Assembly: GCA_024036415.1 (NCBI GenBank)
Contig: JAMWET010001220.1
Location: 620,001 to 684,000, forward strand
Direction of reading: 5' to 3'
Origin: Prochilodus magdalenae
Lineage: Eukaryota; Chordata; Actinopteri; Characiformes; Prochilodontidae
Length of the DNA: 64,000 bases
Part shown: in pieces, positions 61,901 through 64,000 of the stretch
Layout of the letters: each line of letters opens with the position of its first letter
Numbering within the stretch: position 1 is the first letter of the stretch
The notes under the pieces: generated by a model
What the model saw: the letters and a program-made list of their open reading frames with translations, nothing else
Database searches by the model: none
Told to the model about the DNA's origin: nothing
Translations under genes and position numbers: made by a program

Positions 61901-62451
61901 AGGTGAAAGATAAAACTGTGACAACCTGGTAATTGGGCCACTTACAACAAACTCTTAAAAAGAAGCCACAAGCCATTTGAAATCTGTATGGGCCTGGCAC
62001 CGAAACGTGGACACCCCTGGTGTAAATATTTTGGTGTGTTTAGGGATTCATTTGTGGAGATGTGCATCAAAATAGTTTTGAGGTAGATGTCATTGAACTG
62101 TGTAACAGATATCAGCTGTACTGGCATATCTATCTATAGTCATAATAACAAAACCTGCACTAATAATAAAGATATACAAGCTACTTGTTGCTACATATAT
62201 ATTATTGTAAAATTCCCATTAACACGCTCAGAAATGTTGTCATTATTACCAGTGACTTGTATTACATCTAAGAAACATCTTTTCTTCTCTGCCCAGAATT
62301 GTTTTGAGCTCTACAATCCAAACCACAAAGGCCAGGTCATCAAGGCGTGTAAGACGGAGGCTGATGGGCGGGTAGTGGAGGGAAACCACGTGGTCTACAG
62401 GATATCAGCTCCGACACCAGAAGAAAAGGAGGAGTGGATCAAATCCATCAA
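24646..62451 (+). CDS. cyth3: Cytohesin-3 (GRP1), ARF guanine-nucleotide exchange factor; 12 coding exons, 3' end beyond the window
   Basis: Twelve exons splice in frame into 370 complete codons plus two bases; their coordinates are given one by one. The order is a coiled coil (about 10-53, [20 protein letters not shown]), a Sec7 domain (about 60-245) with catalytic glutamate E156 in [12 protein letters not shown] and the second Sec7 motif [16 protein letters not shown], then a PH domain from GWLLKLGG (about 264). The protein is recruited to the plasma membrane by PIP3 through the PH domain and loads ARF1/ARF6 with GTP, affecting membrane traffic and cell spreading. [33 protein letters not shown] and the location next to rac1 favour CYTH3 over CYTH1, 2 and 4. 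The start MDEDNQVPEDL resembles MDED of human CYTH3. The final polybasic exon (about 25 residues) is not in the window. Intron 4 uses a GC donor. Confidence 0.95.
25901..25971. repeat. Poly-A run followed by an (AT)n microsatellite
   Basis: About 27 A residues (25901-25927) run directly into roughly 22 AT dinucleotides ending at 25971. A poly-A run next to (AT)n often marks a decayed retroposon tail, but no SINE body was seen immediately upstream. Confidence 0.9.
26257..26462 (+). repeat. tRNA-derived SINE, decayed
   Basis: The head GCGTAGTGGGGTACAACTTT, with a B-box-like GGTTTAGACCCC, is followed by a body with CTTGGGCAAGACTCCTAAC. It ends in AGTCTGCCAAATACTGTAAA, the tail shared by many fish SINEs (CTGCCAAATGCTGTAAATG in intact copies). 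No target duplication was confirmed. Confidence 0.65.
28482..28745 (+). repeat. tRNA-derived SINE of an otophysan type
   Basis: The head GGGGCAGTGTTGGGCTGGAG has an A-box/B-box arrangement (AGTTCAATTCC). The core holds CTTGAACAAGGCACCCAACC and CTGCTCCCCAGGGGCCGTGG, then CCCCCTAGTGTGAGTTCACT. I know this layout from characiform and catfish genomes. Its core is shared with the - strand copy at 32156-32416. Confidence 0.75.
31061..31098. repeat. Perfect 15-bp inverted repeat with 8-nt loop
   Basis: GTTATGACTTGAAGG (31061-31075) and CCTTCAAGTCATAAC (31084-31098) are exact reverse complements around CATCAGGA. The flanks do not continue the pairing and no target duplication is seen. It could form a hairpin in RNA or a cruciform in DNA. 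The origin is unknown. Confidence 0.85.
32156..32416 (-). repeat. tRNA-Arg-like SINE on the minus strand
   Basis: On the - strand the element starts with a 73-nt tRNA-like head (32414 to 32342) and continues into a body with GCCCTTGAGCAAGGCGCCTA and CCCTGGGCTGTGGATAGG, the same core as the 28482 copy. It ends near GCACAAATGGCCC. The head resembles vertebrate tRNA-Arg in GGCCTAATGGATAAGGC. Confidence 0.75.
32342..32414 (-). other. tRNA-like head of the SINE (not a functional tRNA gene)
   Basis: The 7-bp acceptor stem pairs perfectly (GACCCAG with CTGGGTC), and the A-box (TGGCCTAATGGA) and B-box (GGTTTGAGTCC) are well preserved. The anticodon stem has two mismatches and the loop reads CTTCAGA, placing TCA as anticodon. 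Fusion to the SINE body and the broken stem argue for a SINE promoter, not a working tRNA. Confidence 0.7.
35304..35316 (+). repeat. Poly-G homopolymer (13 G)
   Basis: An uninterrupted run of 13 G in cyth3 intron 1. Its length is prone to sequencing or assembly error. Confidence 0.9.
37840..38240. promoter_or_regulatory. cyth3: GC-richer island inside cyth3 intron 1
   Basis: The stretch is clearly less AT-rich than the rest of the intron. It contains CCAATATAAACAGGCC (forkhead-like) and TGAGTGAGTCATTGG (AP-1-like), and no repeat or exon was recognised. An intronic enhancer is possible; this is a composition-based guess. Confidence 0.25.
40955..41010 (+). repeat. SINE 3' tail fragment
   Basis: TTGCTCTAGATAAAAGCATT followed by TGTTAGATATGTAAACAT matches the common fish SINE tail CTCTGGATAAAAGCGTCTGC with decay. 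No head or body was recognised upstream. Confidence 0.5.
43347..43429 (+). CDS. cyth3: cyth3 coding exon 2 (coiled coil)
   Basis: 83 nt. Completes V7 and encodes [20 protein letters not shown] and ELLDDIE. The acceptor is TTTTTCTAG and the donor is GTGAGT. Confidence 0.93.
43430..44321 (+). other. cyth3: cyth3 intron 2
   Basis: 892-bp GT-AG intron, AT-rich; no additional exon, RNA gene or repeat recognised with confidence. Confidence 0.85.
44322..44386 (+). CDS. cyth3: cyth3 coding exon 3 (coiled coil)
   Basis: 65 nt, encoding [20 protein letters not shown] and E, ending in phase 2. The acceptor is TTTGGCAG and the donor is GTGAGT. Confidence 0.93.
44387..46603 (+). other. cyth3: cyth3 intron 3
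   Basis: 2.2-kb intron. Its middle and right part (about 45640-46170) look like a decayed non-autonomous DNA element, listed separately. No exon was found. Confidence 0.85.
45640..46170. repeat. Probable MITE-like element in cyth3 intron 3
   Basis: The left edge has TTACATACACTTAGTGATCT and the right edge has TTAAATGAACACTTGAATAA followed by TCAGAT. The two ends share a related sequence. Internal words such as AAATTGGATTTCTTC and its partner GAAATCCAAATTTG occur in opposite orientations, as in foldback elements of fish genomes. Family and exact ends are unknown. Confidence 0.4.
46604..46670 (+). CDS. cyth3: cyth3 coding exon 4 (GC donor)
   Basis: 67 nt, encoding [20 protein letters not shown] and PKK. 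It ends AAG before GCAAGT, a non-canonical GC donor. Using the nearest downstream GT dinucleotides (4 or 8 nt later) would shift the frame. Confidence 0.93.
46671..47162 (+). other. cyth3: cyth3 intron 4, GC-AG type
   Basis: 492-bp intron starting GCAAGT after AAG and ending TTATAG. The rest of the donor (AAG before, AAGT after) matches U1 perfectly, as expected for functional GC donors. Confidence 0.85.
47163..47281 (+). CDS. cyth3: cyth3 coding exon 5 (Sec7 domain)
   Basis: 119 nt, starting [11 protein letters not shown] and ending [12 protein letters not shown] in phase 2. The acceptor is CTTATAG and the donor is GTAAGT. Confidence 0.95.
47282..47763 (+). other. cyth3: cyth3 intron 5
   Basis: 482-bp GT-AG intron with nothing else recognised. 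An open frame continues 320 bp through the donor, but it lacks family similarity and is taken as chance. Confidence 0.85.
47764..47844 (+). CDS. cyth3: cyth3 coding exon 6 (Sec7 domain)
   Basis: 81 nt, encoding [20 protein letters not shown] and LNLVQAL. The acceptor is CCTACAG and the donor is GTAGGT. Confidence 0.95.
48053..48165 (+). CDS. cyth3: cyth3 coding exon 7 (Sec7 catalytic motif)
   Basis: 113 nt, carrying [20 protein letters not shown] with catalytic E156, then [18 protein letters not shown]. The glutamic finger needed for exchange is intact. Confidence 0.95.
48166..50528 (+). other. cyth3: cyth3 intron 7
   Basis: 2.4-kb GT-AG intron. No exon, RNA gene or confidently named repeat was seen. 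Confidence 0.8.
50529..50677 (+). CDS. cyth3: cyth3 coding exon 8 (Sec7 motif 2)
   Basis: 149 nt, encoding [20 protein letters not shown] and onward to [13 protein letters not shown]. The donor GTACTC is weak but in the position expected from the family. Confidence 0.95.
50678..51298 (+). other. cyth3: cyth3 intron 8 with a GCTAAC-rich segment
   Basis: 621-bp intron. Just past the donor, 50697-50880 contains many degenerate copies of AATGCTAACA/GCTAACA, a decayed tandem repeat. The word CTAAC resembles a branch-point core, so many potential branch sites lie here, although far from the acceptor. Confidence 0.6.
51299..51410 (+). CDS. cyth3: cyth3 coding exon 9 (Sec7 end, PH start)
   Basis: 112 nt, encoding [20 protein letters not shown] and onward to GWLLKL, ending on the first base of a Gly codon before a GTCAGT donor. 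This is the diglycine/triglycine junction of cytohesins. Confidence 0.95.
51725..51860. repeat. Short fish MITE-like repeat (AAAGAGTTCTTTGG...GGTTCC)
   Basis: AAAAAGAGTTCTTTGGGGCA, then ACCATTTTTGGTTCCCCAAA, then CAGTGGAGGGTCCTTTAGC resembles a repeat common in teleost introns. Related but weaker stretches appear elsewhere in the window (see findings). Confidence 0.5.
55515..56708 (+). mobile_element. Decayed Tc1/mariner transposon with long terminal inverted repeats and transposase pseudogene
   Basis: It follows, nearly collinearly, a fish Tc1/mariner family that I know. The left end (about 55515) precedes a subterminal block with TTTGCCTGGTCAACTTTTCA and GGTGATTGTAATCATGATTT. Transposase remnants include [14 protein letters not shown], then a stop, then [20 protein letters not shown] from 55902, and [20 protein letters not shown] from about 56344 (family motif DNAKPH, with the third catalytic region downstream). 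The right end carries TTTTTGGAATGTGTTGCAGG and TTTGCATTTTCCGTACTGTC. The central transposase and most of the right inverted repeat are deleted, and stops and frameshifts are present, so it is dead. Confidence 0.8.
59746..59822 (+). CDS. cyth3: cyth3 coding exon 10 (PH domain)
   Basis: 77 nt, encoding [20 protein letters not shown] and onward to YFEYTT. It holds the basic residues that contact the PIP3 headgroup. The acceptor is CCTGTAG and the donor is GTCAGT. Confidence 0.95.
59823..60172 (+). other. cyth3: cyth3 intron 10
   Basis: 350-bp GT-AG intron between PH-domain exons; nothing else recognised. Confidence 0.85.
60173..60244 (+). CDS. cyth3: cyth3 coding exon 11 (PH domain)
   Basis: 72 nt in phase 0, encoding [20 protein letters not shown] and PRKP. 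The acceptor is TTACAG and the donor is GTGAGT. Confidence 0.95.
60245..62296 (+). other. cyth3: cyth3 intron 11
   Basis: 2.05-kb GT-AG intron. No exon, RNA gene or confidently named repeat was seen. Confidence 0.8.
62297..62451 (+). CDS. cyth3: cyth3 coding exon 12 (PH domain end)
   Basis: 155 nt, encoding [20 protein letters not shown] and onward to [10 protein letters not shown], ending AA of a Lys codon before a GTAAGA donor. The next exon (about 25 residues, expected to begin ASISRDPF or similar) was not found before 64000. Confidence 0.95.
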
Positions 62452-64000
62452 GTAAGACTCTCAGTCAGCTTTCCCCAAAGATGAATTAGTTTGTCGGAGT
62501 TATAGGAGATTAGGAGTCTTTAAAGGCAGAATCTGATGAAGACACCAGTTGACACAGTTTCCGTGTATCCCAAATGGACCGCTTGGTGTCTAAAGTATGC
62601 TCTCTTACTTCTGCGCTAGGGTTTTGACGGTCATGTAGACAATATGTAAGGGAAGCATAAACCCTACCAAATGGCACTGTGTACAATGCATTCCTTAACC
62701 ACTGACACTCTGGCCTCAAACCACTTTTGACTATGGAATCTACAGGAATTGACTGACAGCATGTCATGTGATAGAAAATACAGATTTGAGATGATTAGCT
62801 TGGTGGCTTCTGTAGAAGACTAAAGAAGCAAACTTAATAACCAAACATGTTGAGACTGATCAGCTACTGGCTCTTTAATGGTCTATGAATGCAAATTGTG
62901 CAGTAACAGTCATCAGCAGCTACATGGTAACTGGAATTCAGGGCAGGGATGGGTTGCATGAAGGAGTGTTTGAACTGGTTGCTGGTGGAGCGCCCTGGAT
63001 ATGCACATGATTGGGCTGTTTGTGGGGAAACAGAAGTCTCAATACGCTGTGCCAGCAGGGAAGCCCCCCATTCATACTCGCCTGGGGTTTTCATGGTACA
63101 ATCGGTGAGGGGGATTAGTCAGTGCATATAGCAGTGCATATAGCACCCTGGCTCCCTGGGGTCTAGCACCGCCAACAGCTCCACTGGATCCAGCACTTCC
63201 ATGCCAAACTGCCTTCTCTGCTAATCTAGTTGCTAACGCTAACGGGGCCCAGCATGCATGTTATCTCTTCCTCCGAAGAGGAGAAGGATTCTAGCAGATG
63301 AAAGGTTTTTTTTTTTTTTAATCCAAAAATCGGATTCTGCCCACTAGGGAAGGACACGGTCATCACATGGCTTATCTTTAATCATGATTTTGGACACCAG
63401 AGAAAGATGAGGGTTTTTTTTGTTCCCTTTTGGAACAAAAGTGCTCAGGAAGTGGTCAACAGCAAACCTTTGAAAACACTGGGAAGTAAACGTGACTTTG
63501 AACTCACTGAGACTTAATAGGTGTGACGATGTTACTGTGTCATCGCAATGCCTGAAGGCAGTGTGTAAAGCTCAGAGCGTTTTATCACCGAGCCTCTTTT
63601 TCCTAAGCGATTTCAAAACACGTGGCACACAACATAGCTCTCTCCAGCACAGTCGCTCTCCTAAAACCTCACCACTGAGCAGGGCACACACCAAAACAAC
63701 AAACTGATTAACACTTTATCCTCTCCGCACTAAAAAGGTTTGTGATATGGCTACACAATATAGACAGAATGTCATATTGCGAGTATCAGTGACAGCCAGC
63801 CATAATGTCATACACTAGCATCACATTTAAGAGACCCCTCCAGCTACAGCAATTACCAATTAAATCAGCTGTTTAGCTGGCTGTAGGACACAGCTGTATG
63901 CTAACAGAATATTCTCAACTGAATGTCTCTTACAAGCAGTTATAAGCTCCAAATGTCTGTGTACAGCTATTAATGCACTAGGCTTGAACAATCTGGGAAA
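62452..64000 (+). other. cyth3: cyth3 intron 12 (cut by the window end)
   Basis: Begins with GTAAGA. A 150-bp segment near 62570-62720 (ATCCCAAATGGACCGCTTGG, GACGGTCATGTAGACAATAT) resembles a short repeat found in fish genomes. No final cyth3 exon was found before 64000, since no sequence coding for a DPFYDML-like motif is present. Confidence 0.7.

Overview
The window is nuclear DNA of a ray-finned fish, most likely a teleost. It holds spliced vertebrate genes with GT-AG introns, long AT-rich introns, decayed Tc1/mariner DNA transposons of kinds common in fish genomes, and tRNA-derived SINEs of a type I associate with otophysan fish (characiforms, catfish). The species assignment is an inference. 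No prokaryotic features, CRISPR arrays or intact transposons were seen.

Layout from left to right. A decayed Tc1-like transposase tail (225-610) is followed by stk19 on the + strand (1404-2993, six exons, 257 aa), the winged-helix transcription-coupled repair factor once called a kinase. It runs tail-to-tail into rac1 on the - strand (10212 down to 4719, six exons, 192 aa), a Rho-family GTPase. rac1 is head-to-head with a two-exon SMIM10-like small membrane protein gene on the + strand (11314-13916, 66 aa), whose presumed 3' UTR contains a deleted Tc1-like element flanked by TA. About 8 kb of intergenic DNA follows (16.2-24.0 kb), with one more transposon end, a perfect palindromic RFX X-box (18661-18674) and enhancer-like sequence (21.9-23.3 kb). 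The rest of the window is cyth3 (GRP1/cytohesin-3) on the + strand from 24646. Twelve coding exons are present, covering the coiled coil, the Sec7 ARF-GEF domain and most of the PH domain. The last coding exon lies beyond base 64000. Intron 1 is 18.7 kb and intron 9 is 8.3 kb. They carry SINEs, a microsatellite, a perfect hairpin and a decayed long-TIR Tc1/mariner element.

rac1 and cyth3 are also neighbours on human 7p22, so this is conserved synteny (recalled knowledge). The two proteins are functionally related: cytohesin-3 is a PIP3-recruited activator of ARF GTPases, and ARF6 and RAC1 act together in actin and membrane dynamics. I see no evidence of shared regulation beyond proximity.

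I found no wholly new biological system. The most checkable oddities are a GC-AG intron in cyth3, a diglycine PH-domain junction in cyth3, X-box and CLEAR-type palindromes at and upstream of the cyth3 promoter, a Leu-ending but altered CaaX box in rac1, and a perfect 15-bp hairpin in cyth3 intron 1.
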